Below, one piece after another: positions 35,580-43,524 of a stretch of DNA of 64,000 nucleotides. Under the pieces are notes generated by a model, which made no database searches, had not been told where the DNA came from, and saw only the letters and a list, made by a program, of their open reading frames with translations. Source of the DNA: Pasteurella sp049670895 (lineage in GTDB: Bacteria; Pseudomonadota; Gammaproteobacteria; Enterobacterales; Pasteurellaceae); NCBI RefSeq assembly GCF_049670895.1, contig NZ_CP187170.1, one strand, 5' to 3'. The stretch's first letter is position 1. Each line of letters starts with the position of its first letter. Made by a program: the position numbers and the translations under genes.

Positions 35580-37306
35580 TGCGTGCATTACTTCCCTTCT
35601 TACGCCTATTTAAACACGCGAAATTCACCTTAATTCTTGGTGTAATCTTAATGATCACAGGGCTTGCTGCAAGCATCGGATTACTCACGCTATCGGGTTG
35701 GTTCTTGGCGGCAACGGCTATCGCAGGTGTTGGAGCATTATTTAACTTCTTCTACCCTTCTGCGGGTGTGCGTGGCTTAGCACTGACTCGAACTGCGGTA
35801 CGATATGTGGAAAAAATTGTTACCCATGATGCCACCTTCCGTGTATTGGCAAAATTACGGGTGGAAGTTTTCAGTCGCATTATCCCACTCAGCCCTGCGG
35901 TGTTAAACCGCTATCGCCATAGCGATTTGTTAAATCGTTTAGTGGCAGATGTCGATACTTTAGATAATTTATATCTCCGCCTCTTTGCTCCCTTTTTGAG
36001 TGCCATTGTGGTGATTGGTTTGATCACCTTGGGGTTAAGTATCATCAATGTGCCTGTGGCTCTTTTTGTTGGTCTTGCCTTACTCACATTTTTACTGATT
36101 ATCCCAACGATTTTTTATTATTTAGGTAAACAATTTGGTGAAAAACTCACCCAAGCAAGAGCCCATTACCGCAGTCAATTTATCGAATTTATTCAAGCAC
36201 AAGCCGAATTATTACTGTTTAATGCTGAACAACAAGCAAAACAAACGCTCAATGCGATTGAGCAAGATTGGCAAGGCTACCAACAAAAAGAAGCCAACTT
36301 AACAGGACTATCCAGTGCCATTTTATTGTTAGTCAATGGACTGATTCTCGCCTTGACCCTTTGGTTTGCCGCAGAAGCCGATTTAGGCGAAGGGATCTAC
36401 AAAGCGGCTTATATTGCCCTCTTTGCCTTTGCCGCACTGGCTGCCTTTGAAATTTTAATGCCTATTGGTGCCGCCTTTTTACATATTGGGCAAATTATTG
36501 CTTCAGCCGAACGCTTAAATGAGATGATGACACAACCCCCTTTGGTGCAGTTTCCGCAAGATGCCCCCTTTGTTCATCAAGATGGCACACTCATTGAGGC
36601 GAAAAACCTTTCTTTTGCCTATCCTGAACGGGAAAACTGGGCGTTAAATCAGCTTAGCCTTCAAATTCAAAAAGGGCAACACATTGCGATTCTCGGTAAA
36701 ACGGGCAGCGGCAAATCCACCCTGTTACAACTCTTGGTGCGGCACTATGATGCACAACAAGGTGAATTATTCTTAGCTGGTAAACCTATTCAAGCTTATA
36801 GTGAAACGACTTTACGCCAACATATGTGTTTTTTAACACAACGTGTCCATGTTTTTAGCGATACCTTACGACAAAACTTACAAATAGCGAGCCAAACGCC
36901 ACTTTCTGATGAACATATGGTTCAGGTATTAAAACAAGTGGGGCTAGAAAAACTTCTTGAACAAGAGGGGCTTAACTGTTGGCTCGGTGATGGCGGACGT
37001 CCGCTTTCGGGTGGGGAACAACGTCGTCTCGGTTTGGCGAGAGTGTTACTCAATGATGCCCCCATTCTATTATTAGATGAGCCAACCGAAGGGCTTGATC
37101 GAGAAACGGAACGTCAAATTCTGCAGTTAATCTTTGCTCATGCGAAAGATAAAACCTTATTGATGGTCACGCATCGATTGACTTTTATTGATCAATTTGA
37201 TCAAATTTACTTAATTGATGAGGCAAAACTCATTGAGCAAGGCAATTACCAAGAATTAATAACGAAACCCGCAGGTTATTTTAAGAAGCTCACAGAAAGA
37301 ATTTAA
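35579..37306 (+). CDS. cydC: CydC subunit of the cysteine/glutathione exporter
   Basis: Partner of CydD in the heterodimeric ABC exporter. 575 residues: membrane domain (1-320), Walker A GKTGSGKST, signature LSGGEQRRLGLA, Walker B ILLLDEPTEGLD. Its ATG shares a base with the cydD stop, which favours equal output of both subunits. Confidence 0.96.
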   Translation: MRALLPFLRLFKHAKFTLILGVILMITGLAASIGLLTLSGWFLAATAIAGVGALFNFFYPSAGVRGLALTRTAVRYVEKIVTHDATFRVLAKLRVEVFSRIIPLSPAVLNRYRHSDLLNRLVADVDTLDNLYLRLFAPFLSAIVVIGLITLGLSIINVPVALFVGLALLTFLLIIPTIFYYLGKQFGEKLTQARAHYRSQFIEFIQAQAELLLFNAEQQAKQTLNAIEQDWQGYQQKEANLTGLSSAILLLVNGLILALTLWFAAEADLGEGIYKAAYIALFAFAALAAFEILMPIGAAFLHIGQIIASAERLNEMMTQPPLVQFPQDAPFVHQDGTLIEAKNLSFAYPERENWALNQLSLQIQKGQHIAILGKTGSGKSTLLQLLVRHYDAQQGELFLAGKPIQAYSETTLRQHMCFLTQRVHVFSDTLRQNLQIASQTPLSDEHMVQVLKQVGLEKLLEQEGLNCWLGDGGRPLSGGEQRRLGLARVLLNDAPILLLDEPTEGLDRETERQILQLIFAHAKDKTLLMVTHRLTFIDQFDQIYLIDEAKLIEQGNYQELITKPAGYFKKLTERI

Positions 37307-37323
37307 AGAAGAGAAAATTGGGT

Positions 37324-37433
37324 GGAAACCTTCCCAGCTTGATCTCGGCACACGGAGAGTCTGACTTTGGCTGCTTTCTTCCGAACCTGACCAGGTAAAT
37401 CAGATACCATTGCGAGGAACCGAGAAGGTTTCC
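37324..37433 (-). ncRNA. ffs: 4.5S signal recognition particle RNA
   Basis: On the minus strand, a 110-base RNA whose ends pair (GGAAACCTTC with GAAGGTTTCC). Its centre holds the universally conserved SRP domain IV: CTGGTCAGGTTCGGAAGAAA and AGCAGCC, with GGAA tetraloop and the asymmetric loop bound by Ffh. It targets inner-membrane proteins with Ffh and FtsY. Located between cydC (convergent) and tesB (divergent). Confidence 0.97.
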
Positions 37434-37598
37434 ATAGAGGCTAATCAAGCACTTACGCCTGATTAGGTGCGTTATTATGCTATAAGCGTCCATGTTTTGC
37501 AAACGTTGATTTTTGATTTCCGAGGATTTGCTTACTTTGTGTATCATTCACTGATTAAAAATCTCATTCACAACACGCCCGTACATAAGGAATACCCC

Positions 37599-38465
37599 AT
37601 GTCGAATGTCTTAAATAATTTAATTGAATTACTCCAGTTGGAAAAATTGGATGATTTCCTGTTTCGAGGTAACAGCGAAGACCTCGGCTTACCCCAAGTT
37701 TTTGGTGGACAAGTGATCGCACAGGCGTTATCGGCAGCCATGCAAGTTGCCCCCTCAGATCGCCTGCTACATTCTTGCCACGCTTACTTTTTATCCCCTG
37801 GAGAAAGCCAATATCCCATTATTTATGATGTAGAAACCCTACGAGAAGGACACAGCTTTAGTGCCTATCGAGTCAAAGCCATTCAACATAATGAACCGAT
37901 TTGCCATATTACCACCTCTTTTCAAAAAGAAGAGCAAGGGTTTGAACACCAAAGCACCATGCCAAATGTCGCCCCACCAGAACAGCTCATTTCAGAAAGT
38001 GATATGATTCAAAAGTTAGCCGCTTTACTGCCCGAACCCATGCGAACAAAATTTAGTGCCGAGCGACCTTTTGATATTCGAGCAAAATACATTAATCACC
38101 CTTTCCAAGGAGCAAAATTACCCCCAGAACAATTTGCTTGGGTAAAAGCCAATGGCATTGCCCCTTTAGATCAAAAAATTCAGCAATGTTTACTTGCCTA
38201 CTTCTCCGATTTTCATTGTTTATTAACCGCACTACAGCCCCATGAAAAAGGCTTTTTACAAAAAGGCATGAAAGTCGCCACGCTCGATCATTCCATTTGG
38301 TTTCACCGAACGTTTGATTTAAATGACTGGTTATTGTATGCCATTGAAAGTAATAATGCGTCAGGGGCAAGAGGCTTGGCTCGGGGACAAATTTTTGATG
38401 CTCGAGGTCGCTTAATTGCCACCACCCAACAAGAAGGCTTAATCCGCTACCGAGCAGAATCATAA
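37599..38465 (+). CDS. tesB: Acyl-CoA thioesterase II
   Basis: Hydrolyses medium- and long-chain acyl-CoA in the cytosol. The frame opens at 37467, but ATG 37599 (MSNVLNNLIELLQLEKLDD) has AAGG 7 bases upstream and gives 288 residues against 286 in E. coli. Double hot-dog fold: FGGQVIAQALSAA in the first half, LDHSIWFHRTFDLNDWLLY and ARGLARGQIFDARGRLIATTQQEGLIR at the end with the catalytic Asp, Thr/Ser and Gln. The next gene starts 28 bases later. Confidence 0.96.
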   Translation: MSNVLNNLIELLQLEKLDDFLFRGNSEDLGLPQVFGGQVIAQALSAAMQVAPSDRLLHSCHAYFLSPGESQYPIIYDVETLREGHSFSAYRVKAIQHNEPICHITTSFQKEEQGFEHQSTMPNVAPPEQLISESDMIQKLAALLPEPMRTKFSAERPFDIRAKYINHPFQGAKLPPEQFAWVKANGIAPLDQKIQQCLLAYFSDFHCLLTALQPHEKGFLQKGMKVATLDHSIWFHRTFDLNDWLLYAIESNNASGARGLARGQIFDARGRLIATTQQEGLIRYRAES

Positions 38466-38493
38466 AACTATTCACCATAAAATAAGGAAAATT

Positions 38494-39369
38494 ATGACCG
38501 CATTTTGGCAACGCATGACTGAAGCATTGCAAGAAACGCAACCAGATAAAAAATGCCAATTAGTCAACACGCTCTATGATGAGCAACTCCCCACCCTCAA
38601 CTTCACCCAAGTTGATGATTTCCCCGATGTGAAACCACAACAGGATATCGCAGGCTTTCCCGCTCGCCCGACACTGGTTGCCCCGAAAGATGTGCCAAAG
38701 CGTGCATTTAATACAGATGAAGGCTATGCAGCCACATTACACGCTATCGCCCATATTGAGTTTAATGCCATAAACCTCGGCTTAGATGCCGCATGGCGAT
38801 TTGGTCGCTGTGCACAACAAGAGTTAGGCGAAGGGATGGCTTTTATCAAAGATTGGTTACGCGTGGCACGAGAAGAAAGCACGCATTTTAGCTTACTTAA
38901 TACACATCTTAACCGATTGGGTTATCAATACGGGGATTTTGAAGCCCACGCTGGCTTATGGGAAATGTCGCAAGCCACTGCACATGATATTTGGGAACGA
39001 ATGGCGTTAGTGCCAAGAGTGTTAGAGGCAAGAGGATTAGACGCCACCCCAGTATTACAAGATAAAATCCGCCAACGCAAAGATTTTGCTGCGGTGGATA
39101 TCCTCGATATTATCTTACGAGATGAAATAGGTCATGTGAGTATCGGTAATCATTGGTATCACGCCTTGTCTGCCAAACGAGGGCTAGATGCCATGCAATG
39201 TTTCAGTGATTTACTTCGAAAATATCGTATTGTGATTTTCAAAGGTGTCATCAATACCGATGCCCGCTTACAAGCAGGTTTCACCCAATACGAACTTGAT
39301 TGGATCTACGAAATCGAACAAACCTTAAAAAGCCATATCAAATCACAAAAAGAAAGCGGTCAATCCTGA
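38494..39369 (+). CDS. DUF455 ferritin-like protein
   Basis: 291 residues. Helical segments carry the metal-ligand patterns of a ferritin-like four-helix fold: HAIAHIEFNAINLGLD, AREESTHFSLLNTHLNRLG and LRDEIGHVSIGNHWYH (two ExxH sets). This matches the DUF455 family, distant from MiaE-type di-iron enzymes; its reaction is unknown. It sits right after tesB on the same strand, an arrangement also known in H. influenzae, so is probably co-transcribed. Confidence 0.8.
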   Translation: MTAFWQRMTEALQETQPDKKCQLVNTLYDEQLPTLNFTQVDDFPDVKPQQDIAGFPARPTLVAPKDVPKRAFNTDEGYAATLHAIAHIEFNAINLGLDAAWRFGRCAQQELGEGMAFIKDWLRVAREESTHFSLLNTHLNRLGYQYGDFEAHAGLWEMSQATAHDIWERMALVPRVLEARGLDATPVLQDKIRQRKDFAAVDILDIILRDEIGHVSIGNHWYHALSAKRGLDAMQCFSDLLRKYRIVIFKGVINTDARLQAGFTQYELDWIYEIEQTLKSHIKSQKESGQS

Positions 39370-39466
39370 CCGCTCACTTCCCTTCTTCCAAGGGGGATCT
39401 ATTCTTTAAATGTCTCCCTTTATAAAACTTTTTTAAAATACACCGCACTTTAACAAAGGATTCAAA

Positions 39467-39596
39467 TATCCCATACAAAGGATATTTGCATTTTTATCCT
39501 TTATAGAGGTTAAAGTTGACTTTATCCCACTAAGGGTATAAATTAAAAATTATCCCACTAAGGGTATAAATTAAAAATTATCCCACGAAGCCTATA
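39467..39596 (+). promoter_or_regulatory. hipBA operator array and promoter
   Basis: Five TATCC-led elements. The first (39467-39484) is a perfect TATCC-N8-GGATA, the HipB operator pattern known from E. coli. A near match is at 39495-39512 (GGTTA end). Two identical 28-base tandem repeats (39523-39550 and 39551-39578) each begin with TATCCCACTAAGGGTATA, and a degenerate third copy starts at 39579. A promoter is embedded: TTGACT at 39516-39521 and TATAAA at 39537-39542. Repression by HipB alone and with HipA is the expected outcome. Confidence 0.8.
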
Positions 39597-39607
39597 AAGG
39601 AATCACT

Positions 39608-39874
39608 ATGAATGCCACAACAACCAAAATGCTTGCACACATTATCAGAGAATATCGTTATCAACAAAATTTATCGCAAACCGATGTCGCCAAGTTAGCG
39701 GGCACCAAACAGGCCACCATTTCAGCCTTTGAAAACCACCCCGATAGCACAAAATTAGACACCTTATTTAAAATTTTATCTGGGTTGGAATTAGCGTTGA
39801 TCATTCAACCTCGCAACAAGACATTAAAAGTGGAAGAAACCACCGCCGTCTATCACGATGATGAAATTTGGTGA
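39608..39874 (+). CDS. hipB: HipB antitoxin, XRE-type repressor
   Basis: 88 residues, exactly the E. coli HipB length. Helix-turn-helix at residues about 14-65 (QNLSQTDVAKLAGTKQATISAFEN) binds the upstream operators; it also binds HipA and keeps it inactive. The tail ends in tryptophan (EIW), as in E. coli HipB, where that residue contributes to HipA binding and the disordered tail is a Lon degradation tag. AAAGGAATCACT precedes the ATG. hipA starts 5 bases after the stop. Confidence 0.95.
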   Translation: MNATTTKMLAHIIREYRYQQNLSQTDVAKLAGTKQATISAFENHPDSTKLDTLFKILSGLELALIIQPRNKTLKVEETTAVYHDDEIW

Positions 39875-39879
39875 TAGGT

Positions 39880-41160
39880 ATGGAAAAGCTCACTGTTGCG
39901 ATGAATGGCATCAACGTAGGAGAATGGCGTAAACTCCGCAATGGTGCTACTGAATTTCAATATGCGGAAAGCTGGTTCAACTCGCCACGTGCTCGAGCCA
40001 TTTCCCTTTCACTCCCTTTATCGCAAAAAATTTATAAGGGAGATGTAGTTTATAACTTTTTTGATAATTTATTGCCTGATAATGAGCAGATCCGCTCACG
40101 TATTCAACAACGTTTTCAAACCACAACAAAATCCCCTTTTGATTTGCTTTCCGCTATTGGGCAAGATTGTGTCGGAGCATTACAGCTGTATCAGCATCAG
40201 CCACATGGGATGCGTCAAATAGAAGCGGAACCTCTCAGTCATGATGACATTGAAAACTTACTTAAAAACTACCGCACTTTTCCCCTTGGCATGGAAGAAA
40301 GCGAGGAATTTCGCATTTCATTAGCGGGGGCTCAAGAAAAAACCGCCTTGTTGTATCATCAAGAACAATGGAAACGTCCATTACATTCTACGGCAACCAC
40401 ACATATTTTTAAGCTTCCTATCGGGCAGGTTGGGCAAGGACAAATTGATCTAAGCACAAGCTGTGAAAATGAATGGCTTTGTCTGAAAATTATGCAAACG
40501 CTAGGCCTACCTGTGCCAAAGGCGGATATTCATCAGTTTGGTGAAGTAAAGGTGCTCATTGTAGAACGCTTTGATCGGCGCTGGGCAAAAAATCAAGATT
40601 GGATCGTGCGACTTCCCCAAGAAGATATGTGCCAAGCTCTGAATATTGCCCCCGCCCGAAAATATGAAAATGATGGCGGACCAGGGATTTTACCTATTAT
40701 GCAACTACTGAAAGGCTCTGCTCATCCACAAATGGATCGCAAACAATTCTTTAAAGCACAGATTGTATTTTTGTTATTGTGTGCTATCGATGGTCATGGC
40801 AAAAACTTCAGCATTTTCTTAGAACAGGGCAACAAATACCACTTAACCCCCTTTTATGATGTCATTTCAGCCTATCCATTAATAAAACCCAGCGGATTAC
40901 AAAAACAGAAAATCAAACTCGCCATGGCTTGGCACGGTGAAAATAAACATTATCTCTGGCATAAAATCCAGCTTCGCCATATTTTTGCCACCGCCAAATT
41001 AGCAGGACTCGCCAAAGAAACAGTGGAAGAGATTTTGCATGAACTATCCCTCGATTACCCCAAAATTCAGGCAATCAATCTTACAGGACTTCCCGATGCC
41101 ACAAGCACCCCAATTCTTGAAGGCATCGCACAACAAATGAAAAAATTCGCTATTACTTAA
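39880..41160 (+). CDS. hipA: HipA serine/threonine kinase toxin
   Basis: Phosphorylates glutamyl-tRNA synthetase in E. coli, shutting translation down and giving persister cells. 426 residues from the ATG at 39880, aligned with E. coli HipA (MEKLTVAMNG against MPKLVTWMNN); a TTG at 39868 is in frame but less likely. NFFDNLLPD, the autophosphorylation serine in FRISLAGAQEKT (Ser147), catalytic Asp in DGHGKNFS and the metal Asp in LTPFYDVISAYP are all present, so it looks active. Uptake sequence at 40271. Convergent with the McrBC-like genes, 5 bases between stops. Confidence 0.95.
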   Translation: MEKLTVAMNGINVGEWRKLRNGATEFQYAESWFNSPRARAISLSLPLSQKIYKGDVVYNFFDNLLPDNEQIRSRIQQRFQTTTKSPFDLLSAIGQDCVGALQLYQHQPHGMRQIEAEPLSHDDIENLLKNYRTFPLGMEESEEFRISLAGAQEKTALLYHQEQWKRPLHSTATTHIFKLPIGQVGQGQIDLSTSCENEWLCLKIMQTLGLPVPKADIHQFGEVKVLIVERFDRRWAKNQDWIVRLPQEDMCQALNIAPARKYENDGGPGILPIMQLLKGSAHPQMDRKQFFKAQIVFLLLCAIDGHGKNFSIFLEQGNKYHLTPFYDVISAYPLIKPSGLQKQKIKLAMAWHGENKHYLWHKIQLRHIFATAKLAGLAKETVEEILHELSLDYPKIQAINLTGLPDATSTPILEGIAQQMKKFAIT

Positions 41161-41165
41161 AAAAG

Positions 41166-43247
41166 TTAATGGCTCAACGCGTTAATTAATATATGACGAT
41201 ATACACTATCTAACTCAGTAAAACATTTCGTTTCGTTTAATATTGTTAGCGTCGACAACTTAATAGAATCTCTAAAACGTGATACTGGGATATCCATGAG
41301 TACATTCTGTAATGTAATTGGATTACTTAGCTCAAAAAGATAACAAAGCTTATTTTCCGAAGTGAATTTTTTAATCCCAGTTTGTTTCTCATTTAATTCA
41401 CTACGTTGTTTAATATTAACATTTAAGATCGGATATACTTTATCAACAATCCAATCTCCTTTAATATCTGGATATGCAATTGCGAGAAAGTTTAATTCAG
41501 ATATCACTTTATGATTAAAGTTATCACTGAAAATATCTATTGTTGTATGGTAATAAGTCGCCGTTCCATTTCTAAAACGATTTATATATTCTTCTTCTCT
41601 ATTATCACCAATTCGAATCACCATCACTAAATTTCGATAATACGATGATATCATTCCCAAGCTAGGAATTCTCGCGGTATTTTCAAGATATAAAGCATCT
41701 ATTTTGTCTTTCTTTTCTTCATCATTAAAAGATAATTTTTCAGATAAAAAATCTACCAACCATTTTTGTCCCAGTTTATCTTGACTTGGTAATAATGCAA
41801 ACGCTCCAATCCCGATAGCATCAATCGCAGACTGATAAGGGTTAGCCTGCTTATCTTGTTGAAAATCGCCAGGATACAAAGCAAATGCACCGAATACGGG
41901 ACGAGTTCGCTCAATTAAACTGTGGTGAGAAATATGAATTAACGCATCGCGATAACGGTGCATCTGGTTTAGTGCATCTTCAGGCACCAGATCTTCTCTG
42001 TTCGCAATATCCTCGTTCTCTTTTTCTGTTTTACCTTGATCCTCCAGATTCAGATCTTTACCTGATGCAATTCGATATTTTGCATCAAATAGCCAAATAT
42101 ATTTTTGTTTATTTGGGAAAATCACTTCTAACAAAATATCTGGTTTTTGCGTTACCCAAAACGTTCTAATTTCTTTTCCTTCTTGACGAAATATAGGCTC
42201 ATGCACCAATCGAACCTTAATATTGCCTTTTTCAAAGTGAAAAGCCCCAAATAAACCATCCCTCAGTTTATATTCCGAAAACTTACTCGGATATAGGCGA
42301 TTTTTTTGTTTTTGAGTCGTTTGAAAACCTAACTCGAGTAATATATTTTTCAAGGTAATAAAGCACCAAATTTCATAAAGTTCAGCCACAGATTTCATTG
42401 AAATCGTTTTTGATTGTTCAAAAAAATCTAAATAAAGTTTTAATTCTTGCCAAATATAATAAACTTGGTTATAGCCAGTTTTTTGTTGTAGAACTAATGT
42501 GGATTTTTCTAAATATTCAGGGCTAATGTCTTTAAGGAAACTTTGCTTTTCTAATTTCATCAGTGGCGTAATCCAAGTTTTTAAATTCGTCGCCAATACT
42601 TCTGAGAATTCATTTTGTTGTGTCTGTAATTGATAAATAATCTTGTTAATTTGGCGTTGTATTTGCCCTGAAATCCATTTAATAAACCGATTCTCAGGCG
42701 TATTCGCACTCAGAAATTTGGGATTAACTTGATAACGTTTATCCATCTGACCATTTTTAATATCATGACGAATTTTTTCTAATTGGCGGTGGGATGCTTT
42801 ACCAACTAAACGATCTGCTTTCAAAAATGCGTTTTTCTGCTGTAAACGTTGATGGGGAGCAAGCGTAATTATCTTGATGTTATGAACGAGCTTTTCCCAT
42901 AATTGTTTAAAATGTGCTAACCAAAATAGGGGAAAATTGCCTCGTTTATGACTTTCTGAACTTTGTTGCTCTGTTTTACCTAAAAAGTTAAAACGCAATA
43001 ATGGAAACTCGGTATCAATGTCTTGATAAATGATAGGAATATCGCGGTGTAAATCGATTTTTGTCGGCAGAATTTCAAATTTAATATAGAATTCTTTTTG
43101 TTTATTGCCAACAGAATAACGGATAGGTAAAGTAAACCAACCAATATCATTGCCAGTATTGATATTACCAATCAAAAACTGATGCTTAAAACGGAAAGCT
43201 TCATTTACCGCACGGTGATGATGAATCACTTCAAGCCTGTTCAACAT
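41166..43247 (-). CDS. DUF2357 nuclease, McrC-like, main part
   Basis: 693 residues from the ATG at 43247 (a TTG at 43289 is also in frame). It begins inside a DUF2357 domain: GNINTGNDIGWF and FEILPTKIDLHRDI. A C-terminal PD-(D/E)xK nuclease follows, with KPDILLEVIF then WLFDAKY as the PD and DxK pieces. It is the likely effector nuclease paired with the McrB-like ATPase. The N-terminal end of the DUF2357 domain is in another frame in the preceding ORF, so this gene is either translationally coupled or broken by a frameshift near 43235-43245. AT-rich and without uptake sequences. Confidence 0.75.
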   Translation of the reverse strand: MLNRLEVIHHHRAVNEAFRFKHQFLIGNINTGNDIGWFTLPIRYSVGNKQKEFYIKFEILPTKIDLHRDIPIIYQDIDTEFPLLRFNFLGKTEQQSSESHKRGNFPLFWLAHFKQLWEKLVHNIKIITLAPHQRLQQKNAFLKADRLVGKASHRQLEKIRHDIKNGQMDKRYQVNPKFLSANTPENRFIKWISGQIQRQINKIIYQLQTQQNEFSEVLATNLKTWITPLMKLEKQSFLKDISPEYLEKSTLVLQQKTGYNQVYYIWQELKLYLDFFEQSKTISMKSVAELYEIWCFITLKNILLELGFQTTQKQKNRLYPSKFSEYKLRDGLFGAFHFEKGNIKVRLVHEPIFRQEGKEIRTFWVTQKPDILLEVIFPNKQKYIWLFDAKYRIASGKDLNLEDQGKTEKENEDIANREDLVPEDALNQMHRYRDALIHISHHSLIERTRPVFGAFALYPGDFQQDKQANPYQSAIDAIGIGAFALLPSQDKLGQKWLVDFLSEKLSFNDEEKKDKIDALYLENTARIPSLGMISSYYRNLVMVIRIGDNREEEYINRFRNGTATYYHTTIDIFSDNFNHKVISELNFLAIAYPDIKGDWIVDKVYPILNVNIKQRSELNEKQTGIKKFTSENKLCYLFELSNPITLQNVLMDIPVSRFRDSIKLSTLTILNETKCFTELDSVYRHILINALSH

Positions 43248-43512
43248 CAAACTTAAACGCCCATTCAAATTGATATTGTAAATTTTCAAAGAAAAGCGGT
43301 GAAGGTAGCTCTAGCTGTGAGGATTCAAGCAATAAAGGGGCATCTAAAAATGGACAATGTATTTTTACTTTGCCCATATTTTCGGAAAAATGAATGACAT
43401 ATTGAGATGCTGTTTTATCTCTCTTCTCAAATACACTTTTCCGCTTGTCTACACCATTACTCCAAACAGTGAATGTGAAATCATCACAATCTAAGCTAAG
43501 CCATTCTTTCAT
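43231..43512 (-). CDS. N-terminal fragment of the DUF2357 protein, separate frame
   Basis: 93 residues from the ATG at 43512 (a GTG at 43524, right after the McrB-like stop, is in frame). The end, LPSPLFFENLQYQFEWAF, is what I expect at the start of a DUF2357 domain. Skipping one base after ...FDVEQ would read on as LEVIHHHRAVNEAFRF in the next ORF, giving a smooth domain. The two ORFs overlap by 17 bases (to ATG 43247). Either one frameshifted gene of about 785 residues or two coupled cistrons. Confidence 0.6.
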   Translation of the reverse strand: MKEWLSLDCDDFTFTVWSNGVDKRKSVFEKRDKTASQYVIHFSENMGKVKIHCPFLDAPLLLESSQLELPSPLFFENLQYQFEWAFKFDVEQA

Positions 43513-43524
43513 TTTGATGACCAC

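Noticed and set aside
39523..39578. CRISPR-like tandem repeats
   Set aside because: Only two exact copies without spacers, and they match HipB operator logic in front of hipBA.
39868..39879. TTG start for HipA that would overlap hipB
   Set aside because: The ATG at 39880 aligns with the start of E. coli HipA.
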